Positions 24,805-32,678 of a stretch of 42,180 nt of DNA are shown in pieces. The notes under the pieces are model-generated. The model was not told the origin of the DNA and did not search any database. It was given only the letters and a program-made list of their open reading frames with translations. The DNA comes from Paraburkholderia sp. NMBU_R16 (GTDB lineage: Bacteria; Pseudomonadota; Gammaproteobacteria; Burkholderiales; Burkholderiaceae). Every line of letters starts with the position of its first letter. The first letter of the stretch is position 1. A program made the translations under genes and the position numbers. Location of the stretch: the NCBI RefSeq assembly GCF_013282575.1, contig NZ_JAAAYE010000050.1:1-42180 (forward strand). The letters run 5' to 3'.

Positions 24805-25689
24805 ATGAAAACCGAAGCCATTCGTCGGGCAATTGCGGCCGCGGCGCTCGCCGTGGGCGCCGCCGGCGCGCTCGTCGCAGCGCCCGCCGCCCGGGGCGCG
24901 ACACCGTCGGCCGATGACGACCCCAACAAGGTAGCCAGTTGGGTCGATTTCCGCGACGGCACCTTCAAAGACCGCCAGATCGATCCGCACGGGGAAGCGG
25001 TCATCAAGCTCGATGCCCCCGCCCGCGCGGCGGACGCCGCGATCGTGCCCATTTCGATCACGGCGCAGTTTCCTCAGACGCCGGCACGCTACATTCGGCG
25101 GATTTACTTGTTCATCGATCAGAACCCCGAGCCCTACGCGGGCTGGTTCGAATTCACGCCCGAATCGGGGCGCGCGAGTATCGAAACGCGCGTACGGGTG
25201 GAGGACTACACGTTCATGCGCGCTATCGCCGAGACCAACGACGGCCATCTCTACAGCGCGATCCGCTTCGTCAAGGCATCGGGAGGCTGCTCGGCTCCAG
25301 TGGGCAAGGATGACGAAGCGGCGCTCGCGAACATCGGGAAGATGCGTCTGCGCACGCAGGGGAGTGCCGCCGCCGGCCAACCGCAGCTTGCGCAGTTGAT
25401 GATCAGCCATCCGAACCGCACCGGCATGGCGATGAACCAGATCACTCGGCAATACGCATCGGCGTACTTCGTCCGCAAAATCGAGGTCTCCTACGCAGGC
25501 AAACCGGTGATGACCGCAAACGTCAACTTCTCGATCAGCGAGAATCCGAATTTCCGCTTTTACTTCCTGTCGCGCACGCCCGGCGAGTTGAAAGCGACGG
25601 TCCGCGATTCCCAAGAGCACGTGTTCGAAGCCGCCATTCCCGTGCCGGCCAAGAACGCGAGCGCCGAGCCGGCGCCCGCGCGGATGTGA
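24805..25689 (+). CDS. SoxYZ-like sulfur carrier, quinoprotein-associated
   Basis: This is a 294-residue periplasmic protein with a signal peptide (residues 1-32, ending A-A-R-G-A). The N-terminal half is SoxY-like and carries the likely swinging-arm cysteine Cys162 in K-A-S-G-G-C-S-A-P. The C-terminal half is SoxZ-like (M-I-S-H-P-N-R-T-G, Y-F-V-R-K-I-E-V-S-Y, F-S-I-S-E-N-P-N-F). In thiosulfate oxidation SoxY and SoxZ are separate; here they are fused, as in the carrier type found with quinoprotein dehydrogenases. A good ribosome site (GGAGGC) precedes the ATG. It lies between the two metallohydrolase-like genes and overlaps the next one by GTGA. Confidence 0.9.
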   Translation: MKTEAIRRAIAAAALAVGAAGALVAAPAARGATPSADDDPNKVASWVDFRDGTFKDRQIDPHGEAVIKLDAPARAADAAIVPISITAQFPQTPARYIRRIYLFIDQNPEPYAGWFEFTPESGRASIETRVRVEDYTFMRAIAETNDGHLYSAIRFVKASGGCSAPVGKDDEAALANIGKMRLRTQGSAAAGQPQLAQLMISHPNRTGMAMNQITRQYASAYFVRKIEVSYAGKPVMTANVNFSISENPNFRFYFLSRTPGELKATVRDSQEHVFEAAIPVPAKNASAEPAPARM

Positions 25690-26792
25690 CGATGGGGCAA
25701 ACGCCGCTATCGCGCACATTCGGCGCGCGGGTCGGGCTGCTCGGAAAATTCGCCGCGCGCGCGCAGCGCGTCAGCGTTGCGATGGCGTGGGTGTCGAGCC
25801 TCTGCATCACCGCGCTACCCGCCGCGGCCGCAGCGCCCGCCGCACCAATCAGCGCGGCGAGCGCAGAGCAGACGATTAGCGCAGCGTCCGGGGCGGCAGC
25901 CGCCGTCGAGCGCGAGCCAAAAGTCGCGAACGAGCGCGACATTCCCCGCGCAGTGCAAATCGCGCCGGGTGTTTATGCCATGCAGGGCAGCGGCGACGCC
26001 GTCGCGCCCAGCAATCACGGAATCGTTGCAAACAACGGCTTCGTTGTCGGCAAGCGCGGCGTGGTCGTGATCGATACAGGCGCGTCCTATCGCTACGGCC
26101 GTGCCATGATCGAAGCGATTCGCAGGGTCACACCGCTGCCGATCGAACTCGTCGTCATAACGCATCAGGCGCCGGAGTTCGTATTCGGCGCGGCGGCTTT
26201 TCGCGATGCGGGGGTACCGATCCTTGCGCATCGCCGTACTGCCGACTTGATCGCCGCCCGTTGCTCCATTTGTCTGGCGAATCTGCGCCGCACGCTGGGC
26301 GAAGAGGAAATGAGCGGTTCGCGCGTGACTGTTCCGGATCGCACAGTCGAGGCGACCACCCGCATCGACGCGGGCGACCGGCAACTGGAGCTGCTGTATT
26401 TCGGTGCGGCCGCAACGCCGGGAGACCTCGCGGTTCGCGATGCGCAGACCGGCGTCTTGTTCGCCGGCGCGCTCGTGAGCGTCGGCCGCATTCCCGAGTT
26501 GCGCAACGAATCCATTCCGGGGTGGCTGGCAGCCCTCGACCGAATTCATGCGCTGGATGTCACCGAGGTCGTGCCGGGCTTCGGTCCGGTCGTGAAGCCT
26601 GACCGCATCGATTCGGTCGGAGACTACTTGAGAGAGCTCGATCGTGGCGTACGTCAGGCCTATGGCGCAGGCGTCGGGTTGACGAATGCGCGGACGCAAG
26701 TCGTAACGCCGAACTTTCGTCATTGGAAGCTGTATTCGATCGCACACCCCCAAAACGTGCAACGCGTTTATCTGCAATTGGAACGGCACTGA
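25686..26792 (+). CDS. Metallohydrolase-fold relay protein with lost zinc site
   Basis: This 368-residue protein has the metallo-beta-lactamase fold of quinoprotein relay metallohydrolase 1. A hydrophobic signal-like segment is at residues 25-45 and V-V-V-I-D-T-G-A-S-Y near residue 125 is typical. The HxHxDH motif reads T-H-Q-A-P-E-F, the position of the next histidine reads A-A-T-P-G-D, and the last reads P-G-F-G-P instead of P-G-H-G-P. Almost all zinc ligands are therefore gone, and it is probably not a metal hydrolase. The frame itself is intact, so it is a pseudoenzyme rather than a pseudogene. A GTG start at 25686 overlaps the carrier stop; ATG at 25692 is an equally possible start. Confidence 0.8.
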   Translation: MTMGQTPLSRTFGARVGLLGKFAARAQRVSVAMAWVSSLCITALPAAAAAPAAPISAASAEQTISAASGAAAAVEREPKVANERDIPRAVQIAPGVYAMQGSGDAVAPSNHGIVANNGFVVGKRGVVVIDTGASYRYGRAMIEAIRRVTPLPIELVVITHQAPEFVFGAAAFRDAGVPILAHRRTADLIAARCSICLANLRRTLGEEEMSGSRVTVPDRTVEATTRIDAGDRQLELLYFGAAATPGDLAVRDAQTGVLFAGALVSVGRIPELRNESIPGWLAALDRIHALDVTEVVPGFGPVVKPDRIDSVGDYLRELDRGVRQAYGAGVGLTNARTQVVTPNFRHWKLYSIAHPQNVQRVYLQLERH

Positions 26793-26827
26793 CCGATCTC
26801 GATGATGTCTTGCCCGCTGCGCGTTTC

Positions 26828-27385
26828 CTAACGCCCGCGAATGATGTCCGAACGCGAAGTCGTATAAACGACGCCCTCGGCGTTGAAATGGACGTTGAAG
26901 TAGACCTCGCCCGCCGGCGGCCCTTCGTTCCATTTCCAGCTCCAGACGGTCTCGGGCTTGAGCCGATAAACGGCGACTTCACCGGGCTTGCCGAGCAATC
27001 GACGCACCTCGTCCTCGGTCATGCCTTGCCGAACCTTGGCGAAGTTTTCCGCGCTCAGCACCTGCGTGACGGCGCGTAGCTTGCCTTGCGGATCGATGTC
27101 GACCATATACGTCGTCACGCCCTGCGGGCCGCGCGGATATTCGAGCCGCTTCGAACCGTCGGTGAAGCTGCGCTCGGTTTCGGGTTGGCCCATTTGATCG
27201 CGAATCTGCGCCTCGGTCGTCACGCCCGGCGTCAGCCCTCGCAGCAATAGCGCATCGGGCTTGATCGCGTTGAGAAAAGCCTTGAATTTTTGCATGGCAT
27301 GTTCGCTATCCTGTTGATCGCAGCCGGCCAGCAGCACTGCGACGCCGACGGAAGCGACGGTCATCAGCCGGAAGACGGATTTCAT
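26828..27385 (-). CDS. BamE/SmpA-like outer membrane lipoprotein
   Basis: This is a 185-residue lipoprotein. A lipobox L-L-A-G-C (Cys22) follows a hydrophobic segment, so it should be acylated. Two BamE/SmpA-like modules are recognisable: G-V-T-T-E-A-Q-I-R-D-Q-M-G-Q-P with a strand pair after it, and the more typical R-Q-G-M-T-E-D-E-V-R-R-L-L-G-K-P followed by W-S-W-K-W. It is longer than standard BamE, so it may be a paralogue with a role in envelope assembly rather than the core BAM subunit. An upstream ATG at 27421 would add 12 residues. It is divergent from the LRR gene. Confidence 0.82.
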   Translation of the reverse strand: MKSVFRLMTVASVGVAVLLAGCDQQDSEHAMQKFKAFLNAIKPDALLLRGLTPGVTTEAQIRDQMGQPETERSFTDGSKRLEYPRGPQGVTTYMVDIDPQGKLRAVTQVLSAENFAKVRQGMTEDEVRRLLGKPGEVAVYRLKPETVWSWKWNEGPPAGEVYFNVHFNAEGVVYTTSRSDIIRGR

Positions 27386-27509
27386 TTTGTGCGCAAGTCC
27401 CGCGAAGTAGCGTAGTTCCATCGTACCCCAAAGCCTCCCATGGACCGATCGGGGAATCGCGGACGAGGGGGCGATGCCCGCGCTGCGGTTACCTCGAACA
27501 GACCGTCGC

Positions 27510-27533
27510 TGCGCGCAACGCTTTGCCGCTTCG
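27510..27533 (+). promoter_or_regulatory. Imperfect hrpII-like box (TGCG-N16-TTCG)
   Basis: TGCG (27510-27513), 16 bases and TTCG (27530-27533) differ from the hrpII consensus at one of eight positions. It lies 68 bases before the ATG of the LRR protein, a distance similar to the perfect box at 20556. On its own this is weak evidence, as one-mismatch boxes occur often by chance. Confidence 0.3.
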
Positions 27534-27601
27534 CACGTGCATGAACCGGGGCCGCGAACCATCCTACCATTGGCCCATTCGAGTAACCGCCCAAAAGCCA
27601 G

Positions 27602-28480
27602 ATGCCAATATCGATCGACGGAAGCAACTTTTCTCCGAACTATCAGGCCAGCACGACGGATGGCGAAACGCCGGCCGCCGTATCGCCGTCTACTGTCCGC
27701 GCACTGGGCCGCCACGGCGATGCGCCGAGGAGACTTTCCGATGCGCATGATGGTGGCGCCCCCCCCATTGACGGTGAAACGCCGGGTACGATGGCTACCG
27801 CGCGCTTTGCGCATGCAAAGAACGCGGACGGTGTACGCGCGCCAGACGCGTTGTCGTCAGCAGCGCCCCTCGTGATACGCGACGCCGCCGCGCTCAAGCG
27901 GCTACGCGAGCAGTACGACGGAACGGAGGCACCGCCGCTGAAACTCGAAGGCTATTTTGGTCCCGGCGAGTTGCAATACCTGCCGGAATGGGTCGGCGCG
28001 CTCGATCTCTCCGAATGCCGCGGGCTCAGGCACGCCGACCTCGAAGGTTTGTCGTCGTTGCGGCTCACTGCGCTCGATGTGAGCGGACACCCGATTGGAC
28101 AATGGAAGGCCGCGCCGACGCTTGCGCAACTTGGCACTTTGACATCGCTAACAGCGTGCGGCTGCGGTCTCGACGATGCCGATATGAAATCTCTCGTCTC
28201 GCTGCCCGCGCTGACGTCGGCCATGCTGGGGAATAATCGCATTGGCTATGAAGGCATAGCGACGATCTTCGAGAGCTACACGCTTCGGCGCATCGACGTC
28301 AGTCGCAATGAGTTCGGCACCTTGGGCGCGTTGTCGATCGCCCAAGACCCCGTGTCGCGCGAGTGGGTCGACGTCTCCGGCAACCATATCGGAATCATTG
28401 GAGAACAGGCGCTTCGCGAACGCCAGGCAAATAGCGGCGTCTCGATTATCGGTATCGGCGCACAGCCAAAACGCGCCTAA
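27602..28480 (+). CDS. Leucine-rich repeat protein, effector-like
   Basis: This is a 292-residue protein. Residues 1-85 are rich in S, T, D, G and A and probably disordered, as in many type III secreted proteins. Residues 112-292 contain about six irregular LRRs of the ribonuclease-inhibitor kind: L-D-L-S-E-C-R-G, L-T-A-L-D-V-S-G-H-P-I-G, L-T-S-L-T-A-C-G-C-G-L, L-T-S-A-M-L-G-N-N-R-I-G, L-R-R-I-D-V-S-R-N-E-F-G and W-V-D-V-S-G-N-H-I-G. No signal peptide and no F-box or E3 domain is visible. The repeats recall GALA-type effectors of Ralstonia but without the F-box. Its stop overlaps the convergent HAD gene by 4 bp. An effector role is inference. Confidence 0.78.
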   Translation: MPISIDGSNFSPNYQASTTDGETPAAVSPSTVRALGRHGDAPRRLSDAHDGGAPPIDGETPGTMATARFAHAKNADGVRAPDALSSAAPLVIRDAAALKRLREQYDGTEAPPLKLEGYFGPGELQYLPEWVGALDLSECRGLRHADLEGLSSLRLTALDVSGHPIGQWKAAPTLAQLGTLTSLTACGCGLDDADMKSLVSLPALTSAMLGNNRIGYEGIATIFESYTLRRIDVSRNEFGTLGALSIAQDPVSREWVDVSGNHIGIIGEQALRERQANSGVSIIGIGAQPKRA

Positions 28481-29154
28481 GCGGCGACGCTTGCTCGCGG
28501 CCCGAACCAGGCGGGCACATGCGCGAGCGCGTCGTCGAGTTGGGCGAGCACATGCAGACTCAGCGCGGCGATTTCATCGGTTGGCGCTTTGAGATCCGGC
28601 ACAGCGACGACTGCCATGCCGGCATCGACGGCCGCTCGGATGCCGTTCTCGCTATCCTCGAACGCAAGACAATGGGCGGCTGGGGCACCCAGGCGCTCGG
28701 CCGCGAGCCGATAAACCGCGGGATCGGGCTTGCCGCGGGCAACTTCGTCGCCACCCGCAATTGCACGAAAGAACGGCAGCACGCCGACGCGCCTCAGGCG
28801 CAATTCGATCTCCTCCCGCCCGGAGGAAGAAGCCACGGCACAGGGGATGCCTGCGCGGGCGAGCGAAGCGAGCAAGTCGGCGGCGCCCGATTTCAACGGA
28901 AACAACGGCCCTGCCTGCGGCTCCGTCAATTGCGCGCGCACGCGAGTGCGCGCCTCGCTGAAAACGGCCTCGCTGCCTAGCATCTCGGCCAGCATCACGT
29001 GACACTCGCGCAACGATCGCCCAATGATCCGAACATAGTCGCTCGGCAGCAGCGTGATGCCCAACTCCCGCGCGACGGCAATCCAGGTATTCATGATCGT
29101 GCGCTCGGAATCGATGAGCAATCCATCCATATCGAAAACAGCAGCTGAAAACAT
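28477..29154 (-). CDS. HAD-family phosphatase, beta-phosphoglucomutase-like
   Basis: This 225-residue cytosolic enzyme is of HAD subfamily IA. All four motifs are present: F-D-M-D-G-L-L-I-D-S-E (nucleophile Asp and general acid Asp), A-S-S-S-G, G-K-P-D-P, and E-D-S-E-N-G. The helical cap (residues 15-75) is of the phosphoglucomutase/sugar phosphatase kind. The substrate is likely a sugar phosphate or similar metabolite. The start at 29154 gives the normal family N-terminus; the frame extends further upstream to 29274 without homology. Confidence 0.92.
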   Translation of the reverse strand: MFSAAVFDMDGLLIDSERTIMNTWIAVARELGITLLPSDYVRIIGRSLRECHVMLAEMLGSEAVFSEARTRVRAQLTEPQAGPLFPLKSGAADLLASLARAGIPCAVASSSGREEIELRLRRVGVLPFFRAIAGGDEVARGKPDPAVYRLAAERLGAPAAHCLAFEDSENGIRAAVDAGMAVVAVPDLKAPTDEIAALSLHVLAQLDDALAHVPAWFGPRASVAA

Positions 29155-29259
29155 CTTTCCATCCGAGCGCATGCGTGAAGACGACGCACTATACCAAACC
29201 GTTGCCCTCGCCGCGCGACTCGCTTTGCCGCCAAGTCGGCGCCGGCGGCCGCGCTTCAA

Positions 29260-29273
29260 TGCGGAATTCCGCA
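29260..29273. promoter_or_regulatory. Putative upstream activator site for DctD
   Basis: TGCGGAATTCCGCA is a perfect 14-bp palindrome centred about 150 bp ahead of the predicted sigma54 start. That is the usual distance for enhancer-binding proteins. A second related sequence begins at 29286. Binding by DctD, encoded downstream, is inference from position and symmetry. Confidence 0.5.
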
Positions 29274-29389
29274 CACGACAGAGCCTGAATTCCGACGCAT
29301 CGCACAGGGCGGCCGTCGCATCTGGCAGTTCCCGCCTGCTTTTCTTTTAAAAACAATTACTTGCATCCCGACCGGCGTGTAGCCGGAAT

Positions 29390-29405
29390 TGGCATAGCCA
29401 TTGCG
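29390..29405 (+). promoter_or_regulatory. Sigma54 (-24/-12) promoter of kgtP
   Basis: TGGCATAGCCATTGCG has GG and GC separated by exactly 10 bases and matches the consensus TGGCAC-N5-TTGC at nearly every position. Transcription would start near 29416, about 47 nt before the kgtP ATG. Confidence 0.75.
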
Positions 29406-29462
29406 TTGCCAAGCGCCGTCGCTCGTTCGCGAGCGAATGTTTGACAACATTCCGGAGACACA

Positions 29463-30809
29463 ATGAATCCTGTTCCTTCAAACGTGGCCGCGCCCGCGCG
29501 TGTCGCCAGCACCGGCGAACTACCGGTTTCCACCTCGAAAGACACGCGCTGGCGTCTGCGCTCGATCTTTTCCGGCTCGGTCGGCAACCTAATCGAATGG
29601 TACGACTGGTACGTGTATTCCGCGTTCGCGCTCTATTTCGCGAAGTCGTTTTTTCCGGCCGGCAACAGCACCGCCCAACTGCTCAATACGGCAGCCGTCT
29701 TTGCCGTCGGCTTTCTTGCCCGCCCGATCGGCGGCTGGTTGATGGGCATTTATGCCGACCGGCACGGACGCCGCTCGGCCCTGCTCATCTCCGTGGTCAT
29801 GATGTGCCTCGGTTCGCTCATCATCGCGCTGTGCCCGAGCTATCAAACCATCGGTACCGCCGCTCCGGCACTGCTCGTCGTCGCGCGCCTGCTTCAGGGC
29901 CTCAGTATCGGCGGCGAATATGGCACGTCGGCCACCTATCTGAGCGAGGTCGCCACCGCAAAGCATCGCGGCTTTTACTCGAGCTTCCAGTACGTGACCT
30001 TGATCATGGGCCAACTCGTGGCGATCGTGCTTTTGATCCTCATGCAGCAATTCCTGCTGACGACGCAGCAACTCGAGTCGTGGGGCTGGCGCATCCCATT
30101 TTTTGTCGGTGCGGCGTGCGCGCTCGTCGGCATGCGTTTGCGCGCCACGATGGAAGAAACGGGCGAATTCGAAAAGGCCCGTAAGGCGCGCAAAGCCCGC
30201 GGCACGCTGGCCGAGTTGGCCAGGCATCCGCGTGCGGTGCTGACCGTCGTGGGGCTTACGATGGGCGGTACGGTCGCGTTCTACACCTACTCGATCTACA
30301 TGCAGAAGTTTCTCGCGAACACCGTCGGCATGAGCAAGCTCGACGCTACGCTCGTTTCGGGTGCGTCGCTTGCGCTTTTCGCCGCGCTGCAGCCGCTCGT
30401 CGGGGCCATTTCGGACCGCATTGGCCGGCGCCCGATTCTCATTGCCTTCGGCATTTTCGGCACACTGTTTACCGTGCCGATCATGACGGCCATCAGTCAT
30501 ACTCACAGCGCGTGGACCGCCTTTTTCCTGATTGTGGCGGCACTCGTCATCGTCTCGGGCTACACCTCGATCAACGCTGTCGTGAAAGCCGAGCTTTTCC
30601 CGGCCGAAGTGCGTGCTTTGGGTGTGGGCCTTCCGTATGCTGTTACCGTATCGATTTTCGGCGGTACCGCCGAGTACATTGCGTTGTGGCTCAAGCAGGC
30701 AGGACATGAGGAAATGTTCTATTGGTACGTCACGGGGGCGATCTTCTGTTCCCTGCTCGTGTATATCTTCTCGCGCGATTCGAAACGGCATTCGCGTATC
30801 GAGGACTGA
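29463..30809 (+). CDS. kgtP: KgtP-like dicarboxylate/alpha-ketoglutarate:H+ symporter (MFS, MHS family)
   Basis: This is a 448-residue inner-membrane transporter with 12 helices. The MHS-family signatures are present: G-N-L-I-E-W-Y-D-W-Y at the first helix, A-R-P-I-G-G-W-L-M-G followed by Y-A-D-R-H-G-R-R (MFS loop 2-3), and G-L-S-I-G-G-E-Y-G. Members bring in alpha-ketoglutarate or related acids with protons. The setting supports this: a sigma54 promoter upstream and a DctB/DctD pair directly downstream in the same direction. CGGAGA precedes the ATG. The exact substrate cannot be fixed; a C4-dicarboxylate is the alternative. Confidence 0.88.
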   Translation: MNPVPSNVAAPARVASTGELPVSTSKDTRWRLRSIFSGSVGNLIEWYDWYVYSAFALYFAKSFFPAGNSTAQLLNTAAVFAVGFLARPIGGWLMGIYADRHGRRSALLISVVMMCLGSLIIALCPSYQTIGTAAPALLVVARLLQGLSIGGEYGTSATYLSEVATAKHRGFYSSFQYVTLIMGQLVAIVLLILMQQFLLTTQQLESWGWRIPFFVGAACALVGMRLRATMEETGEFEKARKARKARGTLAELARHPRAVLTVVGLTMGGTVAFYTYSIYMQKFLANTVGMSKLDATLVSGASLALFAALQPLVGAISDRIGRRPILIAFGIFGTLFTVPIMTAISHTHSAWTAFFLIVAALVIVSGYTSINAVVKAELFPAEVRALGVGLPYAVTVSIFGGTAEYIALWLKQAGHEEMFYWYVTGAIFCSLLVYIFSRDSKRHSRIED

Positions 30810-30845
30810 TCCCGGCGCGGCCGGCTGCGCGGCGGGGCGCACGCG

Positions 30846-32678
30846 ATGAAGCTGCGTTCCGCGCTGCGTGTACGGTATGTCGCGATCGGTGTCGGCGTTC
30901 TGGCGTGCTGCGCGCTGATGGCGTGGTTCGCCTACGTAGAGGCCCTGCGCCATTACGAGCGGGTCCGTGCCGGAGAGGTGGCGCAGCGCGCATCGTTTTA
31001 CGCGCTATCGCTCGAAGCGCAGCTCGCGCGCTACGAGTCGCTGCCTCGTATCGCCGCGCTGGCTCCGGTGCTGACGCGGCTGCTGCGCAACCCGGGCGAT
31101 CCCGCGGAGCAAGCGGCTGCGAATAGCTATCTAAAGGCCGTTCAGACGAACGCACAGCTTGCCGCTGCCTATTTGATGGATACTCGCGGCAATACGCTTG
31201 CCGCTAGCAATTGGAACGAGCCAGGCAGCTTCGTCGGACGAAATTACGCTTATCGGCCGTACTTCAGCGACGCGGTCGCGCACGGCGTCGGCCGCTTTTA
31301 CGGTGTTGGCAACACCACGGGAGAAGCAGGCTACTTTCTGTCGGTGCCGATACGGGATCCCGAGCATCCCAATGCCGCGCCCATCGGCGTGGTGGCGATC
31401 AAGGCGCCGCTCGGAAGTTATGAGGACGCACTGGCCAACAGCGGCGATATCGTCGTCCTAACGGATCGCGACAACGTCGTGTTTCTCGGTTCGGTACCCC
31501 AATGGCGTTATCGCGTCCTTGCGCCGCTTTCAGCTGAAGCACGGGCGCATTTGCGCGCGACCCGACAGTACGGGGACGCGCCGCTCGACGCGCTGCCGGG
31601 CGATACGCTGCGTCGTTATCGCGTGCACTATCGGCCGACGGGCTCGCTCGGCTGGCGCATCGCCATCCTCACGGCCCCCGCCGAAGACCGCCAGACGGCA
31701 GCGCTGGCGGCCATAGGCGCCGCGGCGGCCAGCGCACTCGCCTTCGCGTTGGCCGCCGCACTATGGCTGCGGCATACTCGCGAGCGCGAACGCGTGCGAG
31801 CCCGCCTCGCATTACAGGCGGCACATCGCGATCTCGAAACGCGCATCGCGGAGCGCACGGCCGAACTGACGCAGGCCAACAGCGATCTCGCGCGGAAAGT
31901 GGAAGCGCTCGATGACGCGCGGCGGATACTGCGCGACACGCGCGATGCGGCGATCCAGGCCGGCAAGCTCGCCGCATTGGGTCAAATGGCGGCGGGCATC
32001 ACGCACGAATTGAATCAGCCGCTGACCGCACTGATGACACTATCGAACAACGCGGTCCGTCTGATAGAACTTCAACGTATTCGCGAGCTGGCGCGCAATC
32101 TCGAACTCATCAACGATCTGGCCGCGCGGATGGGAAAAATCGTGGCGCACGTCAAGGCGTTCGCACGCAACGATGCTGTGGAGCGCGAACCGGTTTCGAT
32201 CGACGAGACGATCAAGCAGTCGCTCGCGCTCGTGCAGGGGCACCGCAAAGCAAACGACGTGACGATCCGCGTGGCACCCATTCCCGACGAAGCCATCGCA
32301 TTGGCGAGCGCGATCCGCACGGAGCAGGTGTTCGTCAACCTGCTCACCAACGCAATCGACGCGTGTGCCATGAGCGAAGACCGAAAAGAAGTCGTCGTCG
32401 AAGCCGCGATGACGGCCCGCACCGTGCGAGTGAGTTTTCGCGACAGCGGGCCCGGCATCGCGCCCGAAGCGTTGCCGAGGCTGTTCGAACCGTTTTATAC
32501 GACGAAGAGCGCGGGCAAGGGGCTCGGGCTGGGTCTGGCAATTTCGCAGGCCATCGTCGACGAATTCGGCGGCAGTCTCAGCGCCGCCAACGTCGAAGCC
32601 GAGCCAGGACGACGCTCGGGTGCGGTATTCGTCGTCGAACTGCAACGCGCAACCGTTCAATCAGAGTCCACCACATGA
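30846..32678 (+). CDS. dctB: DctB-like sensor histidine kinase
   Basis: This is a 610-residue membrane kinase. One helix (residues 10-33) and a second (about 288-310) bracket a periplasmic dCache sensor domain (N-Y-A-Y-R-P-Y-F, G-V-G-N-T-T-G-E-A-G-Y-F-L-S-V-P). A coiled-coil linker (330-370) leads to the HisKA helix with the phospho-accepting histidine in G-I-T-H-E-L-N-Q-P-L. The catalytic domain follows: N-L-L-T-N-A-I-D-A-C, D-S-G-P-G-I-A and G-K-G-L-G-L-G-L-A-I. The F-Y-T-T-K motif is present. DctB senses C4-dicarboxylates. It overlaps the response regulator gene by ATGA. Confidence 0.92.
   Translation: MKLRSALRVRYVAIGVGVLACCALMAWFAYVEALRHYERVRAGEVAQRASFYALSLEAQLARYESLPRIAALAPVLTRLLRNPGDPAEQAAANSYLKAVQTNAQLAAAYLMDTRGNTLAASNWNEPGSFVGRNYAYRPYFSDAVAHGVGRFYGVGNTTGEAGYFLSVPIRDPEHPNAAPIGVVAIKAPLGSYEDALANSGDIVVLTDRDNVVFLGSVPQWRYRVLAPLSAEARAHLRATRQYGDAPLDALPGDTLRRYRVHYRPTGSLGWRIAILTAPAEDRQTAALAAIGAAAASALAFALAAALWLRHTRERERVRARLALQAAHRDLETRIAERTAELTQANSDLARKVEALDDARRILRDTRDAAIQAGKLAALGQMAAGITHELNQPLTALMTLSNNAVRLIELQRIRELARNLELINDLAARMGKIVAHVKAFARNDAVEREPVSIDETIKQSLALVQGHRKANDVTIRVAPIPDEAIALASAIRTEQVFVNLLTNAIDACAMSEDRKEVVVEAAMTARTVRVSFRDSGPGIAPEALPRLFEPFYTTKSAGKGLGLGLAISQAIVDEFGGSLSAANVEAEPGRRSGAVFVVELQRATVQSESTT

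Larger units (their letters stand above)
29155..29462. other. 308-bp regulatory region before kgtP
   Basis: No gene is supported here. It holds a 14-bp perfect palindrome at 29260-29273, a related half-site at 29286-29293 (TGAATTCC), and the sigma54 promoter at 29390-29405. The HAD gene on the left is transcribed away from it. Confidence 0.7.

Noticed and set aside
29589-30953. 454-codon minus-strand ORF opposite kgtP
   Set aside because: It is the antisense mirror of a 12-helix transporter, with no ribosome site or homology.
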